Shown here one piece after another: positions 16,450-27,231 of a stretch of DNA of 64,000 nucleotides. The translations under genes were made by a program, and so were the position numbers. The stretch is taken from assembly GCF_012932965.1 (NCBI RefSeq), contig NZ_JABBXH010000003.1, positions 558,001-622,000 on the forward strand, given 5' to 3'. Source of the DNA: Thalassotalea algicola (lineage in GTDB: Bacteria; Pseudomonadota; Gammaproteobacteria; Enterobacterales; Alteromonadaceae). The notes below the pieces were generated by a model. The model was given only the letters and a program-made list of their open reading frames with translations. It had not been told where the DNA came from and made no database searches. Numbering within the stretch: the first letter of the stretch is position 1; every line of letters starts with the position of its first letter.

Positions 16450-17379
16450 ATGAGTAAGAAGGTAAAAGAATTACCTGAAGATATTGAGGTGATAGGCCCA
16501 GGTCAAATGCTTGCCGAAGCAAGAGACGCGATGGGGCTTACGCAAAAAGAGGTTGCAGCAAAACTCAACTTTAGAGTGGCCTTAGTTGATGAAATTGAAC
16601 ATGAACTGTTTGATAAATCGCTACCTGATACCTTTAACCGCGGTTACCTTAAAAATTACGCAAAGCTTGTTGGTGTTAGTGAACAAGATGTGCTTGCTAG
16701 CTATGAAATGTTAGGTGTTGCTGCTAAGCAGCGAACCGAAATGCAAAGTTTTTCTAAAATTACAGAAAAGCAGGCGCAAAACAGCCGCTTAATGTGGATT
16801 ACTTACCTTATTTTGGCAGCTTTAGTTGCTTCAAGTATTCTTTACTATTTACAAGATATTCCTAGTAAAGCTGCTACTAAAACAGTAGCGAATACTACTA
16901 ATTCGAAAGCTAACACCGATGAAACAGCTCAGCCTACGGAAAAGGCGGAAGAATTACCTGAGCAATCTAATTATCAGCCTGAATCAACGTTAAATACTGT
17001 GAAGGGAAAAACTTCTGATAATGTTGATGATAAATTTATTAATCAGCCCGAAGAAGGTGATATCGCGCAGGCAATTGTGCCTGATAATAGTATTGAACCT
17101 GTACTTGAAATCATAACACCTGTTGAAAGCTCTGATATTACGGCAATCTTTTCTTTTGCAGGAGATTGCTGGGTCAATATTTACGACGGTAACGGGGAGC
17201 GTATTGCTTGGGGAATAAAAAAGGCTGGTTATGTTATGGAACTTAAAGGCGTTGCTCCGTTCAAAGTTACGGTAGGGAAGCCCGAGTTGGTCGCTATCGA
17301 CTTTAATGGCGAGTCGATCGATATGTCAAAATTTAATGTGGGTAATATTGCAAAATTTACCTTACCTGAATCACCTTAG
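16450..17379 (+). CDS. rodZ: cytoskeletal cell-shape protein RodZ
   Basis: 309 residues with RodZ architecture: a cytoplasmic Xre-type helix-turn-helix domain (about residues 18-85, with [13 protein letters not shown]), a basic juxtamembrane stretch, one membrane span (about 115-135), a low-complexity acidic linker, and a C-terminal DUF4115 beta domain (from about residue 235, [14 protein letters not shown]). RodZ links MreB to the cell-wall elongation machinery. The gene starts 6 nt after the pilW stop, so the two are co-transcribed. Confidence 0.95.
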   Translation: MSKKVKELPEDIEVIGPGQMLAEARDAMGLTQKEVAAKLNFRVALVDEIEHELFDKSLPDTFNRGYLKNYAKLVGVSEQDVLASYEMLGVAAKQRTEMQSFSKITEKQAQNSRLMWITYLILAALVASSILYYLQDIPSKAATKTVANTTNSKANTDETAQPTEKAEELPEQSNYQPESTLNTVKGKTSDNVDDKFINQPEEGDIAQAIVPDNSIEPVLEIITPVESSDITAIFSFAGDCWVNIYDGNGERIAWGIKKAGYVMELKGVAPFKVTVGKPELVAIDFNGESIDMSKFNVGNIAKFTLPESP

Positions 17380-17387
17380 TATTTTTT

Positions 17388-18515
17388 ATGTCTAATTTTA
17401 CAGAATCTCCAATCAAGCGACGTAAATCACGTCAAATTATGGTGGGCAATGTCCCTGTCGGTGGTGATGCACCAATTAGTGTTCAGTCGATGACTAATAC
17501 GTTAACTACAGATGTTGCTGCAACGGTCGCTCAAATTAAATCATTAGAAGCTGTCGGCGCTGATATTGTTCGCGTAAGCGTTCCAACTATGGATGCTGCT
17601 GAAGCTTTTAAAGAAATTAAGAAACAAGTTGATGTTCCGTTAGTTACCGACATTCACTTTGACTACCGAATCGCATTGAAAGTTGCAGAGTATGGCGCAG
17701 ATTGTCTACGTATCAATCCTGGTAATATTGGTAAGGAAGATCGTATCCGTCAAGTAGTTGAAGCGGCTAGAGACAACAATATTCCGATTCGTATTGGCGT
17801 AAATGGCGGCTCGTTAGAGAAAGATATTCAAGAAAAATATACCGAACCAACACCTGAAGCGTTACTAGAATCAGCAATGCGTCACGTTGATATTTTAGAT
17901 CGTATGAATTTTCATGACTTTAAAGTAAGCGTGAAAGCGTCTGATGTTTTCTTAGCGGTTGGTGCTTATCGTTTATTAGCTAAGCAAATCGATAACCCAT
18001 TGCATTTAGGTATAACTGAAGCGGGTGGATTCCGCGCGGGCGCTGTTAAGTCTGCCATTGGTTTAGGTATGCTACTCAATGAAGGTATCGGCGATACTCT
18101 ACGCGTATCTTTGGCTGCGAATCCTGTGGAAGAAATTAAAGTTGGCTTTGATATTTTAAAATCATTAAAAATTCGCAGTCGCGGCATCAACTTTATTGCT
18201 TGTCCTAGTTGCTCTCGTCAGGAGTTTGATGTGATTAGCACAGTAAATGCCCTTGAAGAAAGACTTGAAGATATTCTAACGCCAATGGATGTTTCGATCA
18301 TCGGCTGTATTGTTAATGGTCCAGGTGAAGCTACTGTGTCTGATTTAGGGTTAACCGGAAGTAGCAAAAAAAGTGGCTTCTATCTTGATGGTATTCGCCA
18401 GAAAGAACGTTTAGATAACAACGACTTAATTGATACGTTAGAAACACGGATCCGAGCGAAGGCAAAATTAATGTCTGAAGAAAACAAAATTGCCGTAAAG
18501 CACGTCGAAGAATAA
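17388..18515 (+). CDS. ispG: 4-hydroxy-3-methylbut-2-enyl diphosphate synthase (flavodoxin) IspG
   Basis: Penultimate step of the MEP isoprenoid pathway: reductive ring opening of MEcPP to HMBPP using a [4Fe-4S] cluster. 375 residues, the usual length. Cluster ligands Cys272 and Cys275 (ACPSCSRQ) and Cys307 ([12 protein letters not shown]) are present with the Glu of NGPGE. The N-terminal TIM barrel starts [20 protein letters not shown] as in the family. It starts 8 nt after rodZ, in the conserved operon order. A separate promoter follows it for hisS. Confidence 0.97.
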   Translation: MSNFTESPIKRRKSRQIMVGNVPVGGDAPISVQSMTNTLTTDVAATVAQIKSLEAVGADIVRVSVPTMDAAEAFKEIKKQVDVPLVTDIHFDYRIALKVAEYGADCLRINPGNIGKEDRIRQVVEAARDNNIPIRIGVNGGSLEKDIQEKYTEPTPEALLESAMRHVDILDRMNFHDFKVSVKASDVFLAVGAYRLLAKQIDNPLHLGITEAGGFRAGAVKSAIGLGMLLNEGIGDTLRVSLAANPVEEIKVGFDILKSLKIRSRGINFIACPSCSRQEFDVISTVNALEERLEDILTPMDVSIIGCIVNGPGEATVSDLGLTGSSKKSGFYLDGIRQKERLDNNDLIDTLETRIRAKAKLMSEENKIAVKHVEE

Positions 18516-18537
18516 TACCTGTCTACTGCTGCAGTTA

Positions 18538-18566
18538 TTTACGTTTAACCTGATAGCGCATATAAT
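18538..18566 (+). promoter_or_regulatory. sigma70-type promoter for hisS-yfgM-bamB
   Basis: TTTACG, 17-bp spacer, perfect TATAAT, then the GC-rich discriminator GCGCCG. It lies 34 nt before the GTG start of hisS. Confidence 0.7.
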
Positions 18567-18600
18567 GCGCCGTTAATTTTCTATTAAGAGAGCTGATTTA

Positions 18601-19875
18601 GTGAGTAAAGCGATCCAAGCAATCCGGGGTATGAATGATTGTCTGCCGTCAGAAACCAATGTTTGGCAAATGGTTGAGGCTACGTTGCGTCGAGTAGCGA
18701 GTAATTATGGCTTTGCTGAAATACGCATGCCAATTGTTGAATCAACTGCTTTATTCAAGCGCTCTATCGGTGAAGTTACGGATATCGTTGAAAAGGAAAT
18801 GTACACCTTTGATGATCGTAACGGTGATAGCTTAACGCTTCGCCCTGAAGGTACAGCAAGTTGTGTACGTGCAGGTAACCAGCATGGTTTGTTATATAAC
18901 CAAGAACAACGACTATGGTATATGGGGCCAATGTTCCGTCATGAGCGCCCACAAAAAGGTCGTTACCGCCAGTTTCATCAGTTTGGAATTGAAGCGTTTG
19001 GTATTGCGACGCCAGATATCGACGCCGAAATTATTATGTTGTCTGCTCGACTATGGAAAGAATTAGGTATCGCAGAGCATGTTACATTAGAGCTAAACTC
19101 TCTTGGTTCAAATGAGGAACGTGCCGCTTATCGTGATGCCTTAGTTGCTTATTTAGAACAGCATCAAGATAAGTTAGATGAAGATAGCAAGCGCCGCATG
19201 CACTCTAATCCTTTACGTGTGTTAGACAGTAAAAACCCAGATGTCCAAGCAGCATTGATTGATGCACCTGCATTGACTGATTATTTTGGTGAAGAAACAA
19301 AGGAACACTTTGCCAATTTGAAAGTCTACTTAGACAATGCTGGAATCAACTATGTGATCAATGAACGTTTAGTACGTGGGCTTGATTACTATAATCGTAC
19401 AGTATTTGAGTGGGTAACAGACAGTTTAGGTGCTCAAGGTACCGTTTGTGCTGGCGGCAGATATGACGGCTTAGTTCAGCAATTAGGTGGTAAAGCAACG
19501 CCAGGATTTGGTTTTGCTTTAGGTATAGAACGACTGGTCTTAATGCTGACTAGCTTAGAAAAGGTCAATAATATTCGTCCTCAAGTTGATGCTTACATCA
19601 TCGCTTTAGGAGAGGGTGCGGATTTAAAAGCGATTACATTAGCTGAACAGTGGCGAGATAAAGTCCCTGAAATTCGTATTCAAAGTCACTGTGGTGGTGG
19701 CAATATGAAAAAACAAATGAAGCGTGCTGATAAGTCAGGTGCTCAAATCGCGTTAATTCTAGGTGAAGATGAAATTGCCCGAGAGCAAGTAACCGTCAAG
19801 TATTTACGTGGTCAACATGAACAACAAAGCTTAGCGTTTAACGAAGTTGCTGAGCTGTTAATCGGATTAATTTAA
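18601..19875 (+). CDS. hisS: histidyl-tRNA synthetase
   Basis: Class II aminoacyl-tRNA synthetase charging tRNA-His. 424 residues, the usual length. Visible: the N-terminal [16 protein letters not shown], the motif 2 region [20 protein letters not shown], the histidine-specific motif [15 protein letters not shown], motif 3 ([11 protein letters not shown]) and a C-terminal anticodon-binding domain. The start is GTG with GAGAGCTG upstream. yfgM follows after 9 nt. Confidence 0.97.
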   Translation: MSKAIQAIRGMNDCLPSETNVWQMVEATLRRVASNYGFAEIRMPIVESTALFKRSIGEVTDIVEKEMYTFDDRNGDSLTLRPEGTASCVRAGNQHGLLYNQEQRLWYMGPMFRHERPQKGRYRQFHQFGIEAFGIATPDIDAEIIMLSARLWKELGIAEHVTLELNSLGSNEERAAYRDALVAYLEQHQDKLDEDSKRRMHSNPLRVLDSKNPDVQAALIDAPALTDYFGEETKEHFANLKVYLDNAGINYVINERLVRGLDYYNRTVFEWVTDSLGAQGTVCAGGRYDGLVQQLGGKATPGFGFALGIERLVLMLTSLEKVNNIRPQVDAYIIALGEGADLKAITLAEQWRDKVPEIRIQSHCGGGNMKKQMKRADKSGAQIALILGEDEIAREQVTVKYLRGQHEQQSLAFNEVAELLIGLI

Positions 19876-19884
19876 GGAAGTATT

Positions 19885-20523
19885 GTGGAAACATTTGAAA
19901 CTGAAGAACAACAGGTCGAAGCGATTAAAAAGTTTTGGAGTGAAAACGGCAATCACATCATTGGTGGTTTAGTTGTAGGTTTCGCAGGCTTTATTGGTTT
20001 TAATTATTATCAAGACACTAAGCTTGCAAGTGAACAAGCTATTGCTGGCGAATATCAAGCGGTACTTGATAGCAAAGAAACAAACCATCAAGGCTTTAAA
20101 GAACAAGCTGATAAATTTATTCAAGCAAATAGCGAATCTAGCTATGCATCGCTTACAGCGTTAAGTTTAGCTAAAGATGCCGCAGAGCATAGTGATTGGG
20201 AAAAAGCAGCTGGTCATTTAACTATAGCAATTGAAAAAGCACCTAGTGAAGGCATCAAGGCTATTGCTACTGTGCGTTTAGCTCGAGTACAAATTCAACA
20301 GGGTGAATATGATAAAGCGCTAGCTATGGCTGCGACTAAATTACCAGAAGGCTTTAAAGCCGCTGCTGAAGAAATTAAAGGCGATGCTTACCTTAAGCAA
20401 GGTAAAAATGAGTTAGCGCGAAATGCTTATCAAGCGGCAATCGATGCTGATGGTTTAGCGACTAATCCTACGCTGCAATTAAAAATTGATGATTTAGCTC
20501 AAGCAACCAACTTAACCAAATAG
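19885..20523 (+). CDS. yfgM: YfgM-family ancillary SecYEG translocon protein
   Basis: 212 residues with the YfgM layout: a short cytoplasmic N-terminus rich in Glu (METFETEEQQVEAIKKFW), one membrane span (about residues 22-42), then a periplasmic TPR-like helical domain. YfgM associates with SecYEG and the periplasmic chaperone PpiD and assists outer-membrane protein biogenesis. It starts with GTG, 9 nt after hisS and 11 nt before bamB, the conserved order. Confidence 0.93.
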   Translation: METFETEEQQVEAIKKFWSENGNHIIGGLVVGFAGFIGFNYYQDTKLASEQAIAGEYQAVLDSKETNHQGFKEQADKFIQANSESSYASLTALSLAKDAAEHSDWEKAAGHLTIAIEKAPSEGIKAIATVRLARVQIQQGEYDKALAMAATKLPEGFKAAAEEIKGDAYLKQGKNELARNAYQAAIDADGLATNPTLQLKIDDLAQATNLTK

Positions 20524-20534
20524 TAGGCGTTTAA

Positions 20535-21749
20535 GTGAATAAGCAAATATTTAGTATTATAAATTTGAGAGTGCTGTTTGTTTTGGCTCTTACGAGTTTG
20601 ATGGCGGCATGTTCATCTACAGACGATGACGAAGATGAAGCTATTAAAGTTGCAGAGCTGACTGAAATTAGTCAGCAATTTGATGCCGAAGTGGCTTGGG
20701 AAAAAAGTATTGGTGATGGAGTTGATGATTACTTCTCTCGCATTAAGCCAGCCTATGGATACAATAAAATATTTAGCGCAAGTCGAGAAGGAGACGTATA
20801 TGCGCTTGATGTGTCGACCGGTGAACAAGTTTGGCATGTTGATTTAAGTGATGCAGATAGTGAACGTGGCTTTTTTGAAAATCGCCAACCAGCTTTGATT
20901 GCCGGTGGCCCCGTCACTGGAATTAATAAGGTTTTTCTTGGTACTGAAAATGGTGAAGTGTTTGCTTTAGATGCTGAAACTGGTGAACTTGCTTGGAAAG
21001 GAAAGGTTAAGGGTGAAATCATTGCCAGTCCTGCGCTAGATTCTGGTGTATTAGTCGTTAATAGTGCTTCTGGAATTTTAAAAGCATTTAATGCCTCAAG
21101 TGGCGAAGATATGTGGGAAGTCGACTTAGACGTACCACCATTAACGCTTAGAGGTATCAGCGCGCCAACTATTGCTGCTGGCGGTGTTATTGTCGGTACT
21201 TCTGCAGGTGAACTTTCAGTATTTATGCTTGAGAAAGGTCAACAAGGTTGGAGTGTTGATGTAGGTGAGCCTTCCGGCTCTACAGAACTAGAGCGTGTTA
21301 TTGATGTAGACAGTCAAGCAGTAGTATTCGGTGACAAAGTATATTCAGTATCATCAAGGGGCAATTTAGTCGCAATTGATATCCGAAACGGGCGAGTGTT
21401 ATGGAAGCGTCAATACTCTTCATATCGCCAGATGGCGATAAGTGGCAATACAATTTACCTAACTAACACTAAAGGTCATATTTATGCGGTAGACCGTATC
21501 AATGGTTTAGAGCGTTGGAGTAACTTAGCGCTAACTAACCGTGGTGTAACTGGTCCTGCTGTTGTTGGCAAAAATATTGTGGTTGGCGATTTTGAAGGTT
21601 ACTTGCACTTTGTCAACACAGAAAGTGGTGAATTTGTATCACGTCATGAAGTAGATAGTAGTGGTATTCACACCACTCCAACTGTGGTTGATGGTATAAT
21701 TTTCTCTCAAGCTCGTGATGGTTCACTGCAAGCGATAAAAGTGCCATAG
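20535..21749 (+). CDS. bamB: outer-membrane assembly lipoprotein BamB
   Basis: 404-residue lipoprotein of the BAM complex that inserts beta-barrel proteins into the outer membrane. It has a signal peptide with lipobox MAAC (Cys26), an acidic spacer (STDDDEDEA), then an eight-bladed PQQ-like propeller with repeated blade signatures such as YALDVSTGEQVWH, FALDAETGELAWK and VAIDIRNGRVLWK. It starts with GTG. It is the last gene of the hisS transcript. A GC-containing hairpin follows before der. Confidence 0.96.
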   Translation: MNKQIFSIINLRVLFVLALTSLMAACSSTDDDEDEAIKVAELTEISQQFDAEVAWEKSIGDGVDDYFSRIKPAYGYNKIFSASREGDVYALDVSTGEQVWHVDLSDADSERGFFENRQPALIAGGPVTGINKVFLGTENGEVFALDAETGELAWKGKVKGEIIASPALDSGVLVVNSASGILKAFNASSGEDMWEVDLDVPPLTLRGISAPTIAAGGVIVGTSAGELSVFMLEKGQQGWSVDVGEPSGSTELERVIDVDSQAVVFGDKVYSVSSRGNLVAIDIRNGRVLWKRQYSSYRQMAISGNTIYLTNTKGHIYAVDRINGLERWSNLALTNRGVTGPAVVGKNIVVGDFEGYLHFVNTESGEFVSRHEVDSSGIHTTPTVVDGIIFSQARDGSLQAIKVP

Positions 21750-21790
21750 CAATAACTACAGCCTTATAGGCTATAGTTAAATAGATGTTA

Positions 21791-21822
21791 AACGGCTCCA
21801 TGCTTATGCATTTGGGGCCGTT
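21791..21822 (+). terminator. hairpin between bamB and der, possible partial terminator
   Basis: AACGGCTCC pairs with GGGGCCGTT (one T-G wobble) around a 14-nt loop. The following sequence ATTAGTTTTAT has no clean T tract, so it may attenuate but not fully stop transcription into der. Confidence 0.45.
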
Positions 21823-21867
21823 ATTAGTTTTATAGATAGATTAGAATTTAAAATTTTTGAGGTATTC

Positions 21868-23328
21868 ATGCTGCCAGTCGTTGCTTTAGTAGGTCGTCCT
21901 AATGTAGGAAAATCGACTTTATTTAATCGCTTAACACGCACGCGAGATGCGTTGGTGGCTGACTACCCAGGGTTAACACGTGACAGGCAATATGGTCAGG
22001 CATCTGTTGAAGAGCATCCATTTATCGTTATAGATACTGGTGGTATTCATGGTGATGAAGAAGGAATTGATGCGTTAATGGCTGAGCAGTCGTTGATGGC
22101 AGTTGATGAAGCTGACGCCGTGTTATTTTTAGTTGATGCCCGTGCTGGTTTAACATCTGCCGATGAAGCGATTGCCGATTACCTTCGTAAGCAAGATAAA
22201 AAAGTATTCTTGGTTGCCAATAAAATTGATGGTATTGATGCTGATAGTGCCGTTGCTGAGTTTTTCAGTTTAGGTTTGGGCGAAACAGTTCATCAAATCG
22301 CCGCGGCTCATGGGCGTGGTGTAACACAGTTACTTACGCTAGCGTTAACGCCACATATTGAAGCGCTTGGCCAAGAAGTGGATGCAGATGATAACAACGA
22401 TGCTGATGAGCTGATTTTTGAAGAAGGGCAAGAAGTCGAAGTCGACGCGCCAGAAGAAGATGACAAGATAAAGTTAGCGATAATAGGTAAACCAAACGTA
22501 GGTAAATCAACGCTAACCAATCGAATCTTAGGTGAAGAGCGTGTGGTTGTTTACGATATGCCTGGTACAACACGTGACAGTGTTTACATTCCGATGGAAC
22601 ACAATGGGCGTGAGTATACGTTAATTGATACTGCTGGGATTCGTCGTCGAAAAAATGTCAATGATGTCGTTGAAAAGTACTCAGTTATTAAAACGCTACG
22701 TGCAATTGAAGACGCTAATGTGTGTTTATTAATAATAGATGCAAGAGAAGGTATCACGGATCAAGATTTAAGCTTACTTGGCTTTATTTTAGAAGCAGGC
22801 CGTTCTCTTGTGGTTGCTGTTAATAAGTGGGACGGTATCGATCAAGAAATTAAAGACAATATTCATAAGGAATTGGATCGCCGTTTGGGCTTTATCGACT
22901 TCGCACGTATTCATTTTATCTCGGCGTTACACGGTACTGGCGTAGGTCATTTGTACGAATCTGTAGAGGAAGCGTTTGTTTCTGCTACAAAGCGCATTTC
23001 AACATCAATGGTAACTAAGATTTTGGATATGGCTGTCTTTGATCATCAGCCACCGATGCATAATGGCCGTCGTATTAAGCTGAAGTATGCGCATGCTGGT
23101 GGCTATAACCCGCCAATTGTTGTCATTCATGGTAATCAGACTAAGTATTTACCGCCTTCTTATAAGCGTTATTTGATGAATTATTATCGTAAGTCGCTAA
23201 AAATTATGGGGACGCCAATTAAGATAGAGTTTCGAGAAACCAGTAATCCATTTGCCGGTAAGAAAAAACTGACATTTACAGAGCAGAAAAAATTAGCTAG
23301 AGCTACACAAGGCTATAAAAAAGATTAG
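21868..23328 (+). CDS. der: ribosome biogenesis GTPase Der (EngA)
   Basis: 486 residues with two tandem GTPase domains and a C-terminal KH-like domain, the unique layout of Der, which matures the 50S ribosomal subunit. The first P-loop GRPNVGKS is near residue 8 and the second, GKPNVGKS, at 207-214. Each domain has DTGG or DTAG switch II and NKID or NKWD base-recognition motifs. The acidic linker (about residues 170-200) is typical of gammaproteobacteria. It ends in a strong terminator. Confidence 0.97.
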   Translation: MLPVVALVGRPNVGKSTLFNRLTRTRDALVADYPGLTRDRQYGQASVEEHPFIVIDTGGIHGDEEGIDALMAEQSLMAVDEADAVLFLVDARAGLTSADEAIADYLRKQDKKVFLVANKIDGIDADSAVAEFFSLGLGETVHQIAAAHGRGVTQLLTLALTPHIEALGQEVDADDNNDADELIFEEGQEVEVDAPEEDDKIKLAIIGKPNVGKSTLTNRILGEERVVVYDMPGTTRDSVYIPMEHNGREYTLIDTAGIRRRKNVNDVVEKYSVIKTLRAIEDANVCLLIIDAREGITDQDLSLLGFILEAGRSLVVAVNKWDGIDQEIKDNIHKELDRRLGFIDFARIHFISALHGTGVGHLYESVEEAFVSATKRISTSMVTKILDMAVFDHQPPMHNGRRIKLKYAHAGGYNPPIVVIHGNQTKYLPPSYKRYLMNYYRKSLKIMGTPIKIEFRETSNPFAGKKKLTFTEQKKLARATQGYKKD

Positions 23329-23334
23329 CATTAG

Positions 23335-23366
23335 AAAGAAAGGTCGCATCAGCGACCTTTCTTTTT
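23335..23366 (+). terminator. rho-independent terminator after der
   Basis: Perfect 13-bp stem AAAGAAAGGTCGC / GCGACCTTTCTTT with loop ATCA, followed by more T. It starts 7 nt after the der stop. Confidence 0.92.
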
Positions 23367-23393
23367 TGCTCAATTGCTTTTCACGGCTAATTT

Positions 23394-23418
23394 GGCTAGT
23401 GTAATCAGTACACTAACC
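23394..23418. promoter_or_regulatory. operator-like palindrome upstream of the PilZ gene
   Basis: GG-TAGTGTA / TACACTA-CC with a 5-nt centre ATCAG: perfect 7-bp arms, extended by two more pairs after one mismatch. It lies 26 nt before the start codon of the PilZ gene, where a regulator could block or recruit RNA polymerase. The binding protein is unknown. Confidence 0.5.
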
Positions 23419-23444
23419 AATAAGTTGTAATAGATTAGAGTCTT

Positions 23445-24125
23445 ATGGCTGAGCCAGTAAAAGTTGATGTAGTTAATCGATTGAATAGAAATTTAGGCCT
23501 ACTTAATGCGGGAGCTACAGTTACGATTGATGTGGTAACTCCAGCAGGTAAGAAAGGCAAATTTCGTACAACTTTTATTGGTTACCTACAAAAGCAATAT
23601 GTACTTATTCAATACCCTGATAGCAACAAGCTAGGTGGCTTTTCTCAATATATAACACAGGGAGCAAATATTACGGTTCGAGGCTTAATTGAAGGCCATG
23701 AAGGTGCTGTAGTCGCATTTGTTAGTCCTGTTAGACAAACCTTGCAGATTCCTTCTCGTTTAATGGTATTAGAATTTCCTAAAACGGTAAGTCTGCAAAG
23801 CCTTCGTTCAACTATTCGTATTGATACAGATATCACAGCGAAAATTAGAGTGGGTGAAGATTATTGGCAGGCAGCTATTATGGATATGTCCGTTAAAGGG
23901 TGTCAGCTTTCAATTTCCAACGGCGACAATTTATTGCTTAATAAAGAGCAGGATATTTTGATTGTTATAGAAGACTTTCACGGCAAGCAAAATGTAAAGC
24001 TTGAAGCGCAAATTTGCAATGTGAAACCTCAAATAGATGGTATTGCGGTCGGCGTTAAGTTTGCTAGCAAAGAAAATGACAAAGTCATTGAGCTATTACA
24101 AGTGGCATTAACCGCCGAGCTTTAA
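23445..24125 (+). CDS. PilZ-domain protein with YcgR-like N-terminal domain
   Basis: 226 residues. The N-terminal half (to about residue 110) is a beta-rich domain like the PilZN/flagellar-brake domain of YcgR-type proteins. The C-terminal half is a PilZ domain that binds cyclic di-GMP: an RxxxR motif (RSTIR) followed by the DxSxxG motif (DMSVKG), both intact. It probably adjusts motility or pilus function when cyclic di-GMP rises. The partner is not visible. A palindrome sits in its promoter region. Its stop codon overlaps the stop of the convergent xseA. Confidence 0.85.
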   Translation: MAEPVKVDVVNRLNRNLGLLNAGATVTIDVVTPAGKKGKFRTTFIGYLQKQYVLIQYPDSNKLGGFSQYITQGANITVRGLIEGHEGAVVAFVSPVRQTLQIPSRLMVLEFPKTVSLQSLRSTIRIDTDITAKIRVGEDYWQAAIMDMSVKGCQLSISNGDNLLLNKEQDILIVIEDFHGKQNVKLEAQICNVKPQIDGIAVGVKFASKENDKVIELLQVALTAEL

Positions 24126-25459
24126 TTTTGTTCTTTGCTAACTATTGCAGAGAAACTTCCGTCATTTACCTGAATGTTAATTGACTTACCCGGTGAAACA
24201 TCGTGGCATGACTTCACTATATTTCCGTTTTCATCTCTTGTAATGCTATAACCACGGGCAATCGTAGCTAACGGGCTCACTAGGTTGAGCTGTTCAACGA
24301 GATGAGCAAATTTTGTCTGCTTTTGTTTCAATAGTATATTGCTACTTTGTTCGAATCGAACTTTTAAATCTTCGAGTTTATCTTGGTATTGCATTAAAGC
24401 TTTTTCAGGGGATAAGTGACTCAGCATTTGCCCTATAAACTGAGGTTTTTGATGTTTTACGTTTAAGTAACGTTTCATTGCTTGTAGTAAACGTTGGTTT
24501 AATTCATCGGCTTGCTGGTTATATGCCTGCAATTGTCGTTGAGGATCGTTTTGTTGTAGGCGGAAACTGAGTTGATGAGCTTGCTGGGCAAACAGTTTGT
24601 AATGTTGATTAAGCGCAGCACGTAAGCGTTGATGATAGTTAACTATTGTATTTAGTTGATCTTGCATATCGCCAGAAACAAGCTCCGCTGCGGCGGATGG
24701 TGTTGCGGCACGCTGATCTGCGACAAAATCGGCAAGCGTGGTATCTATTTCATGACCTACGGCACTGATCACAGGCAACTGACTAGACGCAATTGCTCTT
24801 ACAACGTTTTCTTCGTTAAAAGACCAGAGATCTTCTAGTGAGCCACCCCCTCGACCTACAATAAGTATATCGACTTCATTACGCTGGTTTGCAATGGCAA
24901 TACTTGCACAGATGTCAGCAGAAGCTTGCTCGCCTTGCACTAGGGCAGGGTAGATAATTACTTGGCTATTAGGACTTCGCCTTTTTAGTACACTTATAAT
25001 ATCTTTGATTGCTGCACCAGTTGGCGAAGTAACTATACCAATTTTATTGTACGATTTTGCCAAAGGCTGTTTGCGAGAAACGTCGAATAAACCTTCCGCT
25101 GCAAGTGTTGCCTTTAGTGCTTCATATTTCTGCCTGAGTAAACCTTCGCCAGCATCTTCCATTTGCTCAATAATGAGTTGGAAATCTCCTCGTGGTTCAT
25201 AAAGCGACACCTTAGCCTTTACTAATACTTGCTGCCCGTTTTTTGGTTTAATTCTCGTGTAACGATTATTACCTTTAAACATGGCACATTTGACTTGAGA
25301 CTTATTGTCTTTCAACGATAAATACCAATGACCGGAGCTGGCGGCGATGAAATTCGATATTTCACCACAAAGCCAAACAACATTTATCTCCGATTCCAGC
25401 ATGAAGCGGACTTTTCGTGTTAATTCGCTCACTTGTAAAATATGTTGTTTATTAGTCAT
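24122..25459 (-). CDS. xseA: exodeoxyribonuclease VII large subunit
   Basis: Catalytic subunit of ExoVII, a single-strand-specific exonuclease used in mismatch repair and DNA damage tolerance. About 445 residues. An N-terminal OB-fold binds single-stranded DNA (LQVSELTRKVRFMLE, then WLCGEISNF). It is followed by the catalytic domain with GIVTSPTGAAIKDI, RGGGSLEDLWSFN and a long coiled-coil region. The ATG at 25459 was chosen because VSELT then sits at the usual distance from the start. An in-frame GTG at 25480 would add seven residues. It converges on the PilZ gene with overlapping stop codons and is divergent from guaB. xseB is not nearby. Confidence 0.95.
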   Translation of the reverse strand: MTNKQHILQVSELTRKVRFMLESEINVVWLCGEISNFIAASSGHWYLSLKDNKSQVKCAMFKGNNRYTRIKPKNGQQVLVKAKVSLYEPRGDFQLIIEQMEDAGEGLLRQKYEALKATLAAEGLFDVSRKQPLAKSYNKIGIVTSPTGAAIKDIISVLKRRSPNSQVIIYPALVQGEQASADICASIAIANQRNEVDILIVGRGGGSLEDLWSFNEENVVRAIASSQLPVISAVGHEIDTTLADFVADQRAATPSAAAELVSGDMQDQLNTIVNYHQRLRAALNQHYKLFAQQAHQLSFRLQQNDPQRQLQAYNQQADELNQRLLQAMKRYLNVKHQKPQFIGQMLSHLSPEKALMQYQDKLEDLKVRFEQSSNILLKQKQTKFAHLVEQLNLVSPLATIARGYSITRDENGNIVKSCHDVSPGKSINIQVNDGSFSAIVSKEQN

Positions 25460-25558
25460 TACTTTGTCATTTATGCGCACTTAAGTTGCTATTTACCTAT
25501 TATATCTATGAATTTGACTGATTTGGGGGAATTATTTTGTTTTTAGTTAAAAATAAAG

Positions 25559-25587
25559 TTTACCTTAGCGTCCAAAACGGTTAAAAT
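25559..25587 (+). promoter_or_regulatory. sigma70-type promoter for guaB
   Basis: TTTACC, 17-bp spacer, TAAAAT, then a discriminator TCTGCCGC. It is 48 nt upstream of the guaB ATG. A GC-rich discriminator is typical of promoters sensitive to growth rate and ppGpp. Confidence 0.6.
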
Positions 25588-25634
25588 TCTGCCGCAATAT
25601 TTCCTCCTCCAAACTAACTTTGTGAGATATTGCA

Positions 25635-27107
25635 ATGCTACGAATAGCCCAAGAAGCGTTAACTTTTGACGATGTTCTGTTAGTACCGGCACACTCTACG
25701 GTACTGCCTCATACTGCCAAATTAACTACCCAACTTACCCGTAAAATCAGCTTAAATGTACCTATGGTATCTGCGTCAATGGACACGGTTACTGAAGCTC
25801 GTTTAGCAATTACCTTAGCGCAAGAAGGTGGTTTAGGTTTTATTCACAAAAACATGACCATTGAAGAACAAGCGCGTAATGTTTCACAAGTGAAAAAATA
25901 CGAAAGTGGGATCGTTTCAGATCCTGTAGTTGTTTTGCCAAATATTACTATTGAAGAAGTCATTAGCCTTGCTAAAGAGCAAGGTTTTTCTGGCTTCCCT
26001 GTTGTTGATGCTGAACATAACTTAGTAGGTATTATTACTGGTCGTGATTTACGTTTTGAAACTGATTTGTCGAAAAAAGTTTCAGAACTAATGACTAAAA
26101 AAGAAGATTTAGTCACGGTTAAAGAAGGCACTGAGCGCGAAGAAATTTTGCACTTGATGCACGAACACCGAATCGAAAAAATCCTAATGGTGGATAGTGC
26201 TTTTAAATTGAAAGGTCTAATTACTGTTAAAGATTTTAAGAAAGCAGAACGTAAACCAAATGCATGTAAAGATGAATTTGGCCGTTTACGTGTCGGTGCT
26301 GCAGTAGGTGTAGGTGCAGGCACAGACGAAAGAATTGATGCCTTAGTGGCCGCTGGCGTAGATGTATTACTTATCGATACATCACATGGTCACTCGCAAG
26401 GTGTAATTGACCGAGTTGCTGAAACTCGCGCTAAGTACCCAGATTTACAAATTGTTGCTGGTAATGTGGCAACAGGTGAAGGGGCTAAAGCATTAGCTGA
26501 TGCAGGTGTAGATGGTGTTAAAGTAGGTATAGGCCCTGGTTCTATTTGTACTACACGTATCGTTACAGGCGTAGGCGTTCCTCAGTTAACAGCTATTTCA
26601 AATGCAGTAGATGCACTTAAAGGTACTGGTATTCCGGTTATCGCTGATGGTGGTATTCGTTTTTCTGGCGATATTGCTAAGGCACTTGTAGCTGGTGCGC
26701 ACTGTGTAATGGTAGGCTCTATGCTTGCTGGTACAGAAGAATCTCCAGGTGAAGTAGAACTTTACCAAGGTCGCTACTATAAGTCTTATCGTGGTATGGG
26801 CTCTTTAGGTGCGATGGCGCAAAAAGAAGGCTCTTCAGATCGTTACTTCCAAAAAACTGATGGAGAAGCCGATAAGTTGGTGCCAGAAGGTATTGAAGGT
26901 CGCGTAGCATACAAAGGACCTGTTTCAGCAATTGTTCATCAGCAAATGGGTGGCTTACGTTCATCAATGGGCTTAACAGGCTCTGCTGATATTGAAGAGA
27001 TGCGTACTAAGCCACAGTTTATGAAGATAACAGCGGCTGGTATGGGTGAGTCTCATGTTCATGATGTAACTATTACAAAAGAAGCACCTAACTACCGTAT
27101 GGGTTAA
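25635..27107 (+). CDS. guaB: inosine-5'-monophosphate dehydrogenase
   Basis: Oxidises IMP to XMP with NAD+, the first committed step to GMP. 490 residues. The TIM barrel is interrupted by two CBS domains (about residues 93-200) that sense nucleotides. The catalytic Cys305 is in GPGSICTTR, the mobile flap around [16 protein letters not shown] is present, and the N-terminal [13 protein letters not shown] is typical. It is followed by a hairpin repeat element and a second hairpin before guaA, so guaBA co-transcription may be attenuated. Confidence 0.97.
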   Translation: MLRIAQEALTFDDVLLVPAHSTVLPHTAKLTTQLTRKISLNVPMVSASMDTVTEARLAITLAQEGGLGFIHKNMTIEEQARNVSQVKKYESGIVSDPVVVLPNITIEEVISLAKEQGFSGFPVVDAEHNLVGIITGRDLRFETDLSKKVSELMTKKEDLVTVKEGTEREEILHLMHEHRIEKILMVDSAFKLKGLITVKDFKKAERKPNACKDEFGRLRVGAAVGVGAGTDERIDALVAAGVDVLLIDTSHGHSQGVIDRVAETRAKYPDLQIVAGNVATGEGAKALADAGVDGVKVGIGPGSICTTRIVTGVGVPQLTAISNAVDALKGTGIPVIADGGIRFSGDIAKALVAGAHCVMVGSMLAGTEESPGEVELYQGRYYKSYRGMGSLGAMAQKEGSSDRYFQKTDGEADKLVPEGIEGRVAYKGPVSAIVHQQMGGLRSSMGLTGSADIEEMRTKPQFMKITAAGMGESHVHDVTITKEAPNYRMG

Positions 27108-27142
27108 TAGAGGTTGAGGCCTTTTAGCCCAACTTCTTTGTT

Positions 27143-27180
27143 GGCGAATGCTCAATTACATTTGTACGTTTTGCGTCGCC
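27143..27180. repeat. dispersed two-stem hairpin element, copy A (after guaB)
   Basis: Outer arms GGCGA (27143-27147) and TCGCC (27176-27180) pair. Inner TAC and GTA pair around ATTT. It shares the core ACATTTGTA with copies B and C, and ACGTTTTGCG with copy D. It begins 35 nt after the guaB stop. Confidence 0.6.
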
Positions 27181-27231
27181 GTCGCGAATTTGAACTAAAA
27201 TACTCTCAATGAGTAAGTTCTTAAAAATTTT

